Assembly (NCBI GenBank): GCA_964391195.1 | Contig: CAYMLG010000021.1 | Coordinates: 5,534 to 69,533, forward strand | DNA from: JAAYXE01 sp964391195 | GTDB lineage: Bacteria > Chloroflexota > Anaerolineae > Anaerolineales > UBA4823 | Direction: 5' to 3' | Length of the DNA: 64,000 nucleotides | In this document: piece by piece, positions 1 to 9,477 of the stretch | How the letters are laid out: every line of letters starts with the position of its first letter | How positions within the stretch are numbered: position 1 is the first letter of the stretch | Program-made: the position numbers and the translations under genes | The notes under the pieces: generated by a model | What the model was told of the DNA's origin: nothing | The model's input: only the letters and a program-made list of their open reading frames with translations | The model's database searches: none

Positions 1-1261
1 GATGGTTGCTGTCTTGCTCGTCTTTGAGCCCGGCTTTGAGCCGGCGCCCGGCCCGGATCAGGTTGTAGTAGGCAGCGCCGAGGACGAAGAGGAACAGGCC
101 CAGCCCGATCGGACCCAGTTCGGTCAGCAGGCCGACATAACTGCTGTGTGGGCTGCGTTGGTTAGTGAACACCTCTGGTGTGCCCGGCACATCGAACTGG
201 TAGATTAAAAATTGCACGCCGAAGTTGCCGTAGCCCACCCCCAGCAGCGGCGAATCTTTGAGCATCTCAACCCCCACCCGCCAGTGAAAAGCACGCGCAT
301 CCGCTTGCAGGCGGTCGTCTTCGGCCGAGCTCACCCAATCCTCCAGCAGGGGCGAGATACTTTGCACTCGTTCATTGACCGCATCCTTTGGAGCGACCAG
401 GAACGCGATGATCAACAGGGCGCCGACCAGGAAGACCCATATCCGTCTGGAACGGGTGCGGAGCAGCAGCCAGGCGTGAATGACCAGCACCAGGGCTAAC
501 AGCAAATAACTGCTGCGCGAGAAGGTGACGATGACTGCCACGATCCCCAGAGGGATGTACAGCAGCCCCAGGAACATCCAAATCCCCCGGGTGGCCGAGC
601 GGATCAGGTAGAAAGCGAACGGCAGGATCGAAACCAGAGATGAGGCGGTGAAATTGATTCCTCCCGAGATGCCGTCTCCGGCCCGTTTAATCCCCTGGAC
701 GAAATACTGATCGATCGTGAAGCCTGCGGCAATCAACCCACCGATCACCAACAGCCTGGGCAGCCAGGCCGCTTTCTCCCAGGATTGCACGACGTCGACA
801 ATGATCAGAGCCAGTAATATGAGCTGGATCTGGGTCATCAGCCCCAGGAGCGAGGCGCCCCGGTCTCCGGCCCACAGCATGGAGATAAAGCACCACCCGG
901 TGAAGACCACCGCGCCCAGGACCAACGGCGTTTTCAGGGTCTCCAGCCAGGACTCCCGGCGGATGATCTTCCGCAGGAACCATGCCCCAAACACGGCCAT
1001 CCCCAGCAGCCGGGTGCCGGTTGCTGTTCCGATGCCGGGGATGAGTTCCTCGATGGGCAGGGTAAACGTGAGGCTGTACACCCCCAACTCGGGCCAGGCG
1101 AACATCAGCAGCCCCAGCACCGGCCCGGCAAACCACGCCAGCACCAGCGCGCCAAATTGCGTGATCGCCAGGCCGAGGGCGAAGGCCAGGGCCAGGCTGG
1201 CAGGGACTACCCATATCCGTCTGAACCGTTGGGAAGTGACAAAGAGCGCCAGATCACTCAT
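1..1261 (-). CDS. O-antigen ligase-like (Wzy_C) membrane protein, 3' end missing
   Basis: The reading frame is open from an ATG at 1261 to the left edge, giving about 420 residues with no stop, so the C-terminus lies outside the window. The protein is a string of hydrophobic segments. A large loop carries 'DSPLLGVGYGNFGVQF' and is followed by a His-containing stretch (NQRSPHSSYVGLL), the usual layout of the Wzy_C/O-antigen ligase family, which joins or polymerises glycan chains outside the membrane. It starts 3 bp after the stop of the GT-C gene upstream and is the last visible gene of the polysaccharide operon. In an ABC-exported system a ligase role is more likely than a Wzy polymerase role, but sequence alone cannot separate them. 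Confidence 0.82.
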   Translation of the reverse strand, partial: MSDLALFVTSQRFRRIWVVPASLALAFALGLAITQFGALVLAWFAGPVLGLLMFAWPELGVYSLTFTLPIEELIPGIGTATGTRLLGMAVFGAWFLRKIIRRESWLETLKTPLVLGAVVFTGWCFISMLWAGDRGASLLGLMTQIQLILLALIIVDVVQSWEKAAWLPRLLVIGGLIAAGFTIDQYFVQGIKRAGDGISGGINFTASSLVSILPFAFYLIRSATRGIWMFLGLLYIPLGIVAVIVTFSRSSYLLLALVLVIHAWLLLRTRSRRIWVFLVGALLIIAFLVAPKDAVNERVQSISPLLEDWVSSAEDDRLQADARAFHWRVGVEMLKDSPLLGVGYGNFGVQFLIYQFDVPGTPEVFTNQRSPHSSYVGLLTELGPIGLGLFLFVLGAAYYNLIRAGRRLKAGLKDEQDSNH

Positions 1262-1264
1262 GCT

Positions 1265-2941
1265 TTATTTCAGCTTCAAGTAGTGCAAATACCCGCTCTC
1301 ATGGTTGGCGTGATCGACCAGCCAGGCGGTCTTCAGCTCATAGTTCTGGCGGACGAAGTCATCGATTTCGTCTGGGTAATCCGGAAAAGGCTGCGGTTCG
1401 GGGTACAGGTCCCCGGTATCGACCATGATGTAGGTGGGCTTGCGTAGAATCACCGAGACGAAATCGACCTTCTCGTGCCCGGCGACGCCGGTGCCAAGGC
1501 CGGCGTTCTCTTTGTGGGCGATGGCCGGATCGACAATCCCATGGAAGCTGTGTACTTTCATATCGGTGATGTAAGGGATAATGCCAATCCCAAGCAAAGC
1601 TAGGCTCTCCTCGTCACTCTGCTTGAGGTCACGGAAGAACTCCCCGATCAGGGTGTTGCGGGCCACGTGCCACCGCTCGTGCTGTACGCCCCGGTACGTG
1701 CCGTGCATGAACCATGGAGTCTTGTACAGGCCTTGCTCCAGCGGGGTGGAATGTAGCAAGGTGAGCAGCACCGCCCCCACCAGCATCGCCTGGAAGAAGC
1801 GTACTTTGGCCGGGAATTGGGCGATAACTGCCAACAGCCGGTGAGCGAATTTGGCGAAAATCAGGTAGATCAAGGGCAGGATGGGGACGAAGAAGCGGAA
1901 CATTGCCATGTAATCGCCCCCCACGAATACGATGTAAGCTGTGTAGACCAGGCTCACCAGGCCGCACACCACCAGCCCGGGGTATTGCCGGACCCGTGCT
2001 CGCCAGGCGGTAAGGCTGAACAGCCGTTGCCGCAGGCCGCTCCAATCTCGCTCCCACAGGTAAGCGAGCGCAGGCGGCGCCAGGGGCAGCACGAAAAGCA
2101 GCCCGAACAGCAGGCTGTATTTGGCGCCTCGCATATACTGGAACAGGCCCCCGCCGGTTTTAGCGTAGAACGTATTGGGCAACACATAACCGAAGTACTG
2201 GTAGCGCCAGATGAAGTAGATCAGGAACGGGATGATAAAAACGAATAAAGAAGCCAGGTAGTTGACCACTGAGCGAATTCCTTGCTTCCACGGCTGCAGG
2301 ACCAGCCCAATCCCGCCCAGCACGACGAATACCATCAATCCCTCGGGCCGGGTGAGGGTGGCCAGGAAGAGCAGCGCCTGTGCCAGCAGCAGGTCCCTGG
2401 TGTTCGTTGTCTTGATATAGCGGGCGAAGGTGAAGCACCCGCCAAGGATCAGCAAGGCAAAGAGATTGGTCTCCATGCTGCTCCCGGCCCAGGTGGCGAA
2501 CGGGCCGGATATGGCCAGCATCAGCCCGGCGAGATGGGCGAAGGCCCGGGGCAGTCCGAATACCTCCCGGGCGAATCGGACCACCAGCCAGATGGAGGCC
2601 AGGCTGGCAGCCACGCCTAGCGCCTGGGTGAGCAGAACTACATCCAGGCCGAGCTTGAGGATCAACGCTGAGATCAGCATCCACAGGAAGTTGGTGTACC
2701 CTTCGACCGGCGCTTCACCCACATTCCAGACGATCCCATGCCCGTTTGCCAGGTGCCGGGCGAAGCGGAAGGTGATGAACGAGTCCTCGGCGGGCACATT
2801 GAGATAAATGGCGTGCAAGATCAGGGTGAGTGCTATCGCCGTCGCGCTGGCTAACGCCGCATACCGGGCCAGTGCGCCTTGCTTTAGCTGGATGGGCTTG
2901 GCTGCCGGCTGCGTCGGTCGATCATGCACTTTGGTTGCCAT
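1265..2941 (-). CDS. AftB-like GT-C membrane glycosyltransferase
   Basis: A 558-residue polytopic membrane protein. After the first membrane segment (about 29-48) it has an acidic motif, E52-D53-S-F, followed by ITFRFARHL. Near residues 75-87 comes GEAPVEGYTNFLW. This pair of motifs is characteristic of the family containing mycobacterial arabinofuranosyltransferase AftB, polyprenyl-phosphate-sugar-dependent GT-C enzymes with the catalytic Asp in the first external loop. About ten further hydrophobic helices follow, and then a soluble C-terminal domain from about residue 410. It probably adds a sugar to the glycan on the outer face of the membrane. The donor is unknown; a C5 or C6 sugar on a lipid phosphate is inferred from the family. 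The start at 2941 lies 3 bp past the preceding stop. Confidence 0.75.
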   Translation of the reverse strand: MATKVHDRPTQPAAKPIQLKQGALARYAALASATAIALTLILHAIYLNVPAEDSFITFRFARHLANGHGIVWNVGEAPVEGYTNFLWMLISALILKLGLDVVLLTQALGVAASLASIWLVVRFAREVFGLPRAFAHLAGLMLAISGPFATWAGSSMETNLFALLILGGCFTFARYIKTTNTRDLLLAQALLFLATLTRPEGLMVFVVLGGIGLVLQPWKQGIRSVVNYLASLFVFIIPFLIYFIWRYQYFGYVLPNTFYAKTGGGLFQYMRGAKYSLLFGLLFVLPLAPPALAYLWERDWSGLRQRLFSLTAWRARVRQYPGLVVCGLVSLVYTAYIVFVGGDYMAMFRFFVPILPLIYLIFAKFAHRLLAVIAQFPAKVRFFQAMLVGAVLLTLLHSTPLEQGLYKTPWFMHGTYRGVQHERWHVARNTLIGEFFRDLKQSDEESLALLGIGIIPYITDMKVHSFHGIVDPAIAHKENAGLGTGVAGHEKVDFVSVILRKPTYIMVDTGDLYPEPQPFPDYPDEIDDFVRQNYELKTAWLVDHANHESGYLHYLKLK

Positions 2942-2944
2942 AAA

Positions 2945-4186
2945 CTAACCTCGGATTTCAGGTGTGTTTCCGGTCTGCGGGAGCATCCCGTGTCCCGGTT
3001 GAAAGCTGGGGGCAGGCAGCCCTTTAGCCCCCAGCTGGCGTTCGTATTCGTCCTTGACCGTTTGGAACACGCCTCGTTCGTCAAAGCGTTCTCTGGCCAT
3101 CCGGCGTCCGGCTTCTCCCAAGCGCTGTGCCAGCTCCGGATTTTCGAGGATGCTCAGGATCGCCTGGGCCAGGGCGGGGATATCGCCCAGCTTGACCACC
3201 AGGCCGTTGCGCCCATGTTCTACCGCTTCGCGGCAGCCGCGCACATCGGTGACCACCGAGGGGACGCCCATCAGCGAAGCTTCCATCGGAGTCCGGGGGA
3301 AGCCTTCCCGGTGAGAGGGCAGGACGAGCACGTTCATCAGCGCGTAAAGCTGGGGCATATCCTCGCGCCGGCCGGTGAAAATGCAGGCCGCCTCCAGCCC
3401 GTACTGCCGGGCGATCTCTGGGGTCAGGGCGTCCGCTTTATCCCGATCCACCGGGCCGGCGATAAGGAAGCGCGCCTTGGGAAACCGCTGCAGTACCAGT
3501 CGCCCGGCCTGCAGGAATTCCAAAATCCCCTTCTCGGCCACCAGCCGCCCGACAAACCCGACCACCGGCGCCCCCTTCTCGATCCCCAGCTCCTGCCGCA
3601 GGCCGCTCAGCCTCTCCTCCCCCACCGGCGCCCGCTCGAAGGCCTGGATGTCGAAGCCGTTCCCCAGGTGCTTGATCTTCCCCGGTGGGCAAATCCGCTC
3701 CCGGATGGCCGTTTGTATGTCTTCCTGGTTCTGCGAAAAGATCGTGTCGGAGCACAAGGCGGCGATGGTTTCCAGGAGGATGTAGAACCGCCGCCAGAAG
3801 CGCGGCATATGGTCGTGGAAGTAAAAGCCGTGCACGGTGTTGATCACCACCGGCGTCCCGGCCAGCCGCGCCGCCAGTTGGCCCAGCAGCCCGGCCTTCG
3901 GTGTGTGGGTGTGGACGATGGTGAACCGCTCCCGGCGGATGATGCGGTAGAGCTGCCACAACGCTTTCAGGTCGGCCAGCGGCGTGAGGCTGCGGGTCAT
4001 CGCCACCGGGAAATACGAGATGCCCGCCTGCTGTACCGCCTCGATCTCCGGCCCGGGGGCGGAGATGCCGTACACCTCATACCCGGCCTGGCTGATGCTC
4101 AGCATCTGGTTCAACAGCATGTAGCGCAGAGACATATCCACCGTGCTGATATGCGCCACTTTGAGAGTTTTCGAACCCGGCTTCAC
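2945..4186 (-). CDS. GT4 family glycosyltransferase (CapM/PglA-like)
   Basis: The GTG at 4186 is preferred as start because it overlaps the upstream stop in a GTGA junction and the protein then begins directly with the first Rossmann strand (KVAHISTVD). The frame is open further upstream but only inside the neighbour. The 413-residue product is a GT-B enzyme. The N-terminal half has IVHTHTPKAGLLGQLAARLA and INTVHGFYFHDH, typical of the CapM/PglA type that transfers HexNAc-like sugars to lipid-linked intermediates. The C-terminal half has GRLVAEKG and the EX7E region (REGFPRTPMEASLMG) that binds the nucleotide-sugar. It is predicted to act on the cytoplasmic face. Confidence 0.85.
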   Translation of the reverse strand: MKPGSKTLKVAHISTVDMSLRYMLLNQMLSISQAGYEVYGISAPGPEIEAVQQAGISYFPVAMTRSLTPLADLKALWQLYRIIRRERFTIVHTHTPKAGLLGQLAARLAGTPVVINTVHGFYFHDHMPRFWRRFYILLETIAALCSDTIFSQNQEDIQTAIRERICPPGKIKHLGNGFDIQAFERAPVGEERLSGLRQELGIEKGAPVVGFVGRLVAEKGILEFLQAGRLVLQRFPKARFLIAGPVDRDKADALTPEIARQYGLEAACIFTGRREDMPQLYALMNVLVLPSHREGFPRTPMEASLMGVPSVVTDVRGCREAVEHGRNGLVVKLGDIPALAQAILSILENPELAQRLGEAGRRMARERFDERGVFQTVKDEYERQLGAKGLPAPSFQPGHGMLPQTGNTPEIRG

Positions 4187-5934
4187 AACCAATTCCTCTT
4201 CAGCTTCATCGCATCCACAACCGTCAGACCATCCACCCGGCTGAGGGTGTGCGTGGCAATCAGGCCCTTCTCCCATTGGGGGAGAATACGGGATACTTCT
4301 CGCTCCTCGAAGCAGTCCCGGTCCAGTTGGACGATCTCGTTCAGGACGGTGGCATAGCCGTAGGTCTGTGAGCAGTCCTGTGCCGGCCGGTACCAGGCTC
4401 CGTTCCACTGGAACAGCCGCCCGGCCGGGCGGGAGGAGCGCACGTCGGACTTCACCGGATTCCTGCGGTGCGGTAGCCAGGGTCCCAACGGGGTATCGGC
4501 GTAGAACAGGTGCAGCTCGTCATTCTTCGAGGCGCCTTCCTCGGCCAGGTTTACGAACATCCACCACAGCCCGTCGATCTCGGCCAGCGTGGCATCCACC
4601 CCGGTGACGCCCTCCATCAAGACCTGCTCCAACTGCCATTGATCGGGAAAGGAGACGCAGCGGTACAGTTCGATCGTCTTGTGATCGGAACTCTCGGGGA
4701 TCATAAAGGTCTCGCCCCGCCATTCGAATACGAACGGGTACGACAGGTGGTAATCTCGCTCCAGCACCTTCACCGGCGCCTGCCACTCCCCGTGTGCGTC
4801 CATTTCGATCACCGCGATGTGGCCCTTCTTCGTTTTCTGCAGGTATTCTTCGATGAAGATGTAATATCGCTCGTCGCGCTTGAGCGGGAACGGGTCGGCC
4901 CAAAACCGGCCCCTGGGTGGGACGATACGTTTGAAGCGGTAGAGGGATGTCGAGAGGCCGGCGGCCTTCCCAATCTGGTAGGCCAGGAACCAGTGGGTGA
5001 AGTGGGTGTAGTGGGTGAGCTTGGCTCTCGCATAGCTGCTGGCCCACTTCCACAGCAGGGGGATCATCTCCCGGTTCCGGGGCTGCGTGTACAGCCGTTG
5101 GCTGTAGGGCTGGTAGCGTCCGTCCGGGCCTTCCCCTTCCAGGGCCTGCGGGCCGCGTTCGTACAGGTCCTTTAATTTTCGCATGACAAAGGCGGATGAC
5201 TTCCAGTAATAGTTGCTTTTGCTGCGCTTTACCGAATGGGGGTCGGTCGCCGCGTAGGAGCGGTAGATCACCTGGCCGCCATCCAACTGCTCGGATAGGA
5301 TCTGCAGGATCGAGCCGGTGATCGGGTTCCCTTCCATCACCTCCCAGAACCCGGGCGGCCCGCCCCGGTTCACCTGGTTGTCCCCGTGGTGATAGGACCA
5401 CACCCCGTAGCGGGCGATCTTCAGGAAATCTCCCCGCAGGATGCGGAAGCCGAACCGCAGGGCGACATCCAGGCGGGCCTGGCGGATGCGCTCAATGTCC
5501 TCCGGCTCCAGATAATCCGAGTACTTCTTTTGGATGGGGACTACCCCTAACGTTGGGCAGTCGCCCAGCAGTGGGCGGAGGTCCGCCGGTGCGAAGGCGT
5601 CCACCGCCGGACGGAACAGGCGCTCGTCGAGCTTCCGGTAGAGCAGGTAGAGCAGGTCGTGCCGGTAAGCGTACAGCTTCTGGAGAATGCCCGGCTTCCT
5701 CAAGATGCCCGGCTTCCCTCCTGCCTCGCCGCTCAATGCCGGATGCTTTTGCATCCGCGGATGCACTTGCACCGGCGGATGCACCTGCATCGCCGGATGC
5801 TCGTTTTTTACCACCAGGACGACCTGGGCGATCGCGGAGGCCTGGATCTCGGAGACGATCCGGTGCACCCAGCGCGGCTGGATATAGGTGTCGAGCAGCA
5901 GCCCAACTCGCAGTGGTGTTTGTATTTGGCTCAT
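4183..5934 (-). CDS. formyltransferase domain fused to a GINT1_N/GH43-like propeller domain
   Basis: The start is the ATG at 5934 in an ATGA overlap with the previous gene, giving 583 residues. Residues ~10-265 resemble the Fmt-type formyltransferase fold, with SYHHGDNQVNRGGPPGFWE in the active-site region and a later LDGGQVI acidic motif. This points to transfer of a formyl group from N10-formyl-THF to an amino-sugar. From about residue 340 onward there is a beta-rich domain (FWADPFPLKRDERYYIFIEE, MIPESSDHKTIELYR, GVDATLAEIDGLWWMFVN) that I recall from the N-terminal domain of plant GINT1 and GH43/32-like propellers. Between strands of the first domain sits a run of hexapeptide repeats (HPAMQV-HPPVQV-HPRMQK and KPGILR-KPGILQ) encoded by an 18-bp DNA repeat. 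Role inferred: N-formylation of a sugar in the exported glycan. Confidence 0.72.
   Translation of the reverse strand: MSQIQTPLRVGLLLDTYIQPRWVHRIVSEIQASAIAQVVLVVKNEHPAMQVHPPVQVHPRMQKHPALSGEAGGKPGILRKPGILQKLYAYRHDLLYLLYRKLDERLFRPAVDAFAPADLRPLLGDCPTLGVVPIQKKYSDYLEPEDIERIRQARLDVALRFGFRILRGDFLKIARYGVWSYHHGDNQVNRGGPPGFWEVMEGNPITGSILQILSEQLDGGQVIYRSYAATDPHSVKRSKSNYYWKSSAFVMRKLKDLYERGPQALEGEGPDGRYQPYSQRLYTQPRNREMIPLLWKWASSYARAKLTHYTHFTHWFLAYQIGKAAGLSTSLYRFKRIVPPRGRFWADPFPLKRDERYYIFIEEYLQKTKKGHIAVIEMDAHGEWQAPVKVLERDYHLSYPFVFEWRGETFMIPESSDHKTIELYRCVSFPDQWQLEQVLMEGVTGVDATLAEIDGLWWMFVNLAEEGASKNDELHLFYADTPLGPWLPHRRNPVKSDVRSSRPAGRLFQWNGAWYRPAQDCSQTYGYATVLNEIVQLDRDCFEEREVSRILPQWEKGLIATHTLSRVDGLTVVDAMKLKRNWL
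5685..5812 (+). repeat. 18-bp-period tandem repeat inside the formyltransferase gene
   Basis: The unit GGATGC recurs at 5741, 5759, 5777 and 5795, exactly every 18 bp, with related 12-bp fillers. A second 18-bp pair (ATGCCCGGCTTCC at 5687 and 5705) flanks it. On the coding strand this writes six-residue repeats HPxMQV and KPGILR. It keeps frame and looks like a minisatellite-style expansion in a surface loop. Confidence 0.85.
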
Positions 5935-7079
5935 CCGTATCTCGAGTAGACCTGCAGCAGCCTGGCGAGGGCGAACTGGGGGGAATACCGGGTCTCGTAT
6001 GTCTCCCGGGCCTTTTCCCCCAACTTCGCCCGCAGTGTCTCCCCGGAGAGCAGGCAGTCCAACCCCTCGGCCAGGGCCGCGGGATCTTCTGGCGGCGCCA
6101 GCCACCCGTTCACCCCGTGCCGGATCGCTTCAGGGATTCCGCCGACTTCGGCGGCAAGGATCGCTTTCCCCGCTGCCATCGCTTCCAGCAAGATCATCGG
6201 CAGGCCTTCCCAGCGGGAGGGAAGCACCACCAGGTCGGCCAGCCCCAGCAGCAGGGGGATATCCGCCCGGTTGCCCAAAAAGCTCGTTCGCACCGCCCTC
6301 GGCAGCCTCTGGCCGCGGGCTTCCAGCTCAGGCCTCAGCGGGCCTTCTCCGGCCAGCAGCAGTCGCACCGGCGGCAAGCCGGGTCCGGCCAGGCGGGCTG
6401 CGGCCGCCAGCAGGATATCGGCTCCCTTCTCCGGGATCAGCCGCCCGGCGTACAGGACCACCTGCTCTCTTAAATCGATCCCCAATTCCTCCCTCAGCCT
6501 CGCCACCCCCTCTGGAGAGGCTTCGAACTCCGCCCCGTCCACCGTGTTGGGCACCACTTCCACTTTCCGGCTCAGTTCCGGGAGCCATTCGCACAGGGCC
6601 GTCCGTACCCCCTCGCTCACCGCTAAGATCTGGCGGTAGCGGCTGTATAGGAAGCGGTCCATCACCTTGATCGCCTTATGCTGCCGGCGCCGGTTCTGTA
6701 TGCTGTGCTCCGAGTACAGGTATGCCGGCCGGGGCTCGAGGTAAGAGACGAACGCCAGATGGATCAGCGCCGGGAAGAGATGGGCGTGCACGATCTGGTA
6801 GCCGCCCTCGCGGATCACCCGCTTCAGGCCCAACACCAGCCGGGGGTCGTACTTGCGCCGCAGTTGGTACCGTTCGATCCCCGGATCGTGGTTCAGGTTG
6901 TGGACGCAGACCCCCTGGGTTTCCAGCCGGCGGGCGAATGGGCCTGCGGTGTACAGCGTGCAGACCGCCACCGAGTGCCCCGCTTCTTGCAGCAAGCCGG
7001 CCCATTGGCTGACGACCCGCTCGGCGCCTCCGATCAATAGGCTGGGAAGGACGTAGAGAACCCGCAATTTGCCACTCAT
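5931..7079 (-). CDS. GT4 family glycosyltransferase
   Basis: The start is set at the ATG at 7079, which overlaps the stop of the deacetylase gene (ATGA) and places KLRVLYVLPSLLIGGAERV at the N-terminus, giving 382 residues. GGAER is the typical glycine-rich acceptor/donor loop of GT4 enzymes. The C-terminal Rossmann half has LYAGRLIPEKGADILL and the EX7E site in PSRWEGLPMILLEAMAAG. It is predicted to be a retaining, cytoplasmic, nucleotide-sugar-dependent enzyme building the polysaccharide repeat. Donor and linkage cannot be read from the sequence. Confidence 0.88.
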   Translation of the reverse strand: MSGKLRVLYVLPSLLIGGAERVVSQWAGLLQEAGHSVAVCTLYTAGPFARRLETQGVCVHNLNHDPGIERYQLRRKYDPRLVLGLKRVIREGGYQIVHAHLFPALIHLAFVSYLEPRPAYLYSEHSIQNRRRQHKAIKVMDRFLYSRYRQILAVSEGVRTALCEWLPELSRKVEVVPNTVDGAEFEASPEGVARLREELGIDLREQVVLYAGRLIPEKGADILLAAAARLAGPGLPPVRLLLAGEGPLRPELEARGQRLPRAVRTSFLGNRADIPLLLGLADLVVLPSRWEGLPMILLEAMAAGKAILAAEVGGIPEAIRHGVNGWLAPPEDPAALAEGLDCLLSGETLRAKLGEKARETYETRYSPQFALARLLQVYSRYG

Positions 7080-7915
7080 ATCGTCTGGAGCTGTTTTTTT
7101 AGGTCCGGCTGCAGCCACCGGCGCAGGCGCTTGAACAACTCATAATTGCGCCGGAAAAACGGGGTGACCATCAACCGGAACAGGAGGCTGCCGTACTCCC
7201 GGTACAGGCTGATCCGCCTCATGGTGTAGCGGCCGGCCGGGATTCCGGGCCGGGGAGGGGTCACGACTGCGCAGGCGTACCCCGCGGCTTCCACCATCTG
7301 CACCACCTGTGGGTCGAGGTCGCCGCGCGGGTAGCAGAAGCTGGAGACGCCTCTCCCCAGCCGCTGCTCGAGGATGGCTCGCGACCCGGCGATCTCCGCC
7401 CAGCGCCCTTCGGCTGTTAACTGCGTCAGCGCTTTGGGGTGGCTGCAGGAGTGTGAGCCGAACTCGATCCCGGCTTCCGCCATCTGCTGCACCTGCTCCC
7501 ACCGCAGCGGATAGAACAGCTCTGGGTGGCTGGATGACTGCGCTTTCGACTGGTCCCACCAGTACACGTGTTCCTGCCCGATATAGTCCGCCACCAGGAA
7601 AACCGTCGCCGGAAAGCCGTAGCGCTGCAGGATGGGGAAGGCTTGCGTGTAGTTGTCGGCATACCCATCGTCGAAGGTGATCGCCACGCTCCGCTCCCCT
7701 TTCCGCGCCTTCCCCTCCGCCAGGTCCGTCACGGTGATCCCCCGGTAGCCGTGTTCCGCCAACCAGCGTATCTGCCATTCGAAATCCTGGGTGCGTACCG
7801 CCAGCCCATCCTGGCGCTCGCTGCTGATGCTGTGGTAAGCCAGGATCAACGGCAAACTGTGCCAGGGTCCCGTCTCCTTCTGGATAGCAGACTGTGTTTG
7901 CGCCTGTCCCTTCAT
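7076..7915 (-). CDS. NodB-type polysaccharide deacetylase
   Basis: A 279-residue protein with the motifs of carbohydrate esterase family 4. TFDDGYAD at about 80-87 supplies the catalytic base and metal-binding Asp (D82/D83). GSHSCSHP at 153-160 supplies the two metal-ligand histidines (H155, H159). FCYPRGDLD matches motif 3. There is no signal peptide: the N-terminus is polar, followed by LPLILAYHSI, the first beta strand of the fold. It would remove N- or O-acetyl groups from a sugar, possibly exposing the amine that the downstream formyltransferase modifies. That order of reactions is my inference from gene proximity. It is followed by a 4-bp overlap with the GT4 gene. Confidence 0.88.
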   Translation of the reverse strand: MKGQAQTQSAIQKETGPWHSLPLILAYHSISSERQDGLAVRTQDFEWQIRWLAEHGYRGITVTDLAEGKARKGERSVAITFDDGYADNYTQAFPILQRYGFPATVFLVADYIGQEHVYWWDQSKAQSSSHPELFYPLRWEQVQQMAEAGIEFGSHSCSHPKALTQLTAEGRWAEIAGSRAILEQRLGRGVSSFCYPRGDLDPQVVQMVEAAGYACAVVTPPRPGIPAGRYTMRRISLYREYGSLLFRLMVTPFFRRNYELFKRLRRWLQPDLKKQLQTI

Positions 7916-7926
7916 CTCGCCGTTCC

Positions 7927-9477
7927 CTATGTGCCTCTTGCGAAGTGGCTGTTGACCCCCTGCAGCGTCCTGTCCAGTTCGGAGCGGATCGCTCTGGCCA
8001 TCTCCTTGCGGACGCCGGCCAGATTCACCCTTTCATCCTGATCCCGGTCCAGTTCGAACAGTTCAACCTCCCCGTCGAACCCCTTGTAACCGTAGTAAGA
8101 GATCAGCTTGGCGTGCTGTTTGATCACGGCTACGGTGGCGGTGGATAAGGGCCGGTTCCTGGCGTTCTGCTTGGCCTCGAGGACGAAAATGCTGCGCTCA
8201 CGGTCTGGTTTTCCGGTCTGGTAGGGCGGCATCATCACCCCTTCGCACCACTCCGGCGGTTTCCCCCCTGCCATGGAGAGCAGCGTTGGCAGCAGGTCGA
8301 TGCAGCTCGTGGGGGTGTGGATATCCTGGCGGTAAGGCCGTCTCGGGTCGTAGATCAGCAGCGGGACGCGGACGACCGGCTCGTACAGCACCGGGGTGAC
8401 ATGCCCGTGGATTCCCCGCTCGAAGAGCTGCCCGTGATCGGCGGTGAATACAATGACGGTGTTCTCCAGCAGCTTGTTCTGTTCCATCCTTGCGACCAGC
8501 CGACCGAACTCGGCATCGGCGTAAGCCAGGAATTCATCGTAGCTGCGCCGCAGCCGGTTCAACTCCTCTGCGCTCACCTTCTGCGAGAAGAAGTGGGCCG
8601 CCTTCTCCTCAGGCTCCCACCCGCCTTCGAACCGGTCTTTAAATTCTTTTCTCGTCCGGTAAGGTTCGTGGGGCGGTAGAAAGTGGAAATAGCCCAGGAA
8701 TGGCTGCGGGGCGGACTCCAGGCGTTCGATGAGCCCGTCGATCGCCTGCTCCAGGAGGAAGACCGCCCGGAAGGCTTCTGGCAGACCACGGGGGAAATCT
8801 TTCCGCAGCTCGTTAACCATTAGGCTGGGATCGAACATCTTGTCGACCAGGGAGAGGAAGAGGGAGCTTTGTTTCTTGCGGATGAAGGCCAGTTCTTCCC
8901 CCATGCTGGCAATGCGCCTGTCTCCGCTGAAGATGCGGTTCAGCAGTTGGCGGTTGGAGAGCAGGTAGGTGTAGCGGGGGAGATAGGTGTCGATCTCACC
9001 CCGGAAGCGGTACAGGAGAAAATCGGCCAGGCGGTTATGAGAATAGCCCAGGCGGTGGTAATCCAGGCGGCCGAAGGCGGAGAACAGGTTTCGGGTTTCG
9101 AACTCTCGATCCGCCACCGATCCCAGATTGAAGGCCCGGTGCGTCCAGGGATAGACGCCGGTCAGGATCGAGGCCGTCGCTGGGGTCGTGAAGTTCCCGG
9201 CTGTATAGTGAGCGTGATACACGCTGCAGCGCCCGGCGAAGCGGTCCAGGTGTGGCGTCGTGCGGCGCGGATAGCCGTACAGGCTCATGTTTTGCGCGGA
9301 CAGCGAGTCGTAGACCAGGATCAGAATATTCGGGCGCTGTAGTGATCTCGATTTCCCCACCGCCTCGATCTCCGGGTAGGGATCCACTCCCGGTGGCGGC
9401 AGCCTGAGCAGCGGGCCCAGCGCAAGGGCAGTACCCATCAACTTGATGAAATCTCTCCGGCTGAGATCCTGGCTCAC
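7927..9477 (-). CDS. sulfatase-like hydrolase/transferase with Tat signal and Thr in place of Cys
   Basis: A 516-residue protein of the alkaline-phosphatase superfamily. A twin-arginine signal (SRRDFIK, residues 6-12) and a hydrophobic stretch point to folded export. The metal Asp is in LVYDSLSAQNMSLYGY (D57) and further ligands are in TADHGQLFERG. The site where sulfatases carry C/S-x-P-S/A-R reads T97-T-P-A-T, so the formylglycine precursor Cys is absent and the following Arg is also replaced. This argues against sulfate ester hydrolysis and fits Thr-nucleophile members such as phosphoethanolamine or phosphoglycerol transferases. Its start overlaps the preceding GT4 stop by 4 bp. Likely role: adding or removing a phospho-substituent on the exported glycan (inferred). 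Confidence 0.78.
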   Translation of the reverse strand: MSQDLSRRDFIKLMGTALALGPLLRLPPPGVDPYPEIEAVGKSRSLQRPNILILVYDSLSAQNMSLYGYPRRTTPHLDRFAGRCSVYHAHYTAGNFTTPATASILTGVYPWTHRAFNLGSVADREFETRNLFSAFGRLDYHRLGYSHNRLADFLLYRFRGEIDTYLPRYTYLLSNRQLLNRIFSGDRRIASMGEELAFIRKKQSSLFLSLVDKMFDPSLMVNELRKDFPRGLPEAFRAVFLLEQAIDGLIERLESAPQPFLGYFHFLPPHEPYRTRKEFKDRFEGGWEPEEKAAHFFSQKVSAEELNRLRRSYDEFLAYADAEFGRLVARMEQNKLLENTVIVFTADHGQLFERGIHGHVTPVLYEPVVRVPLLIYDPRRPYRQDIHTPTSCIDLLPTLLSMAGGKPPEWCEGVMMPPYQTGKPDRERSIFVLEAKQNARNRPLSTATVAVIKQHAKLISYYGYKGFDGEVELFELDRDQDERVNLAGVRKEMARAIRSELDRTLQGVNSHFARGT

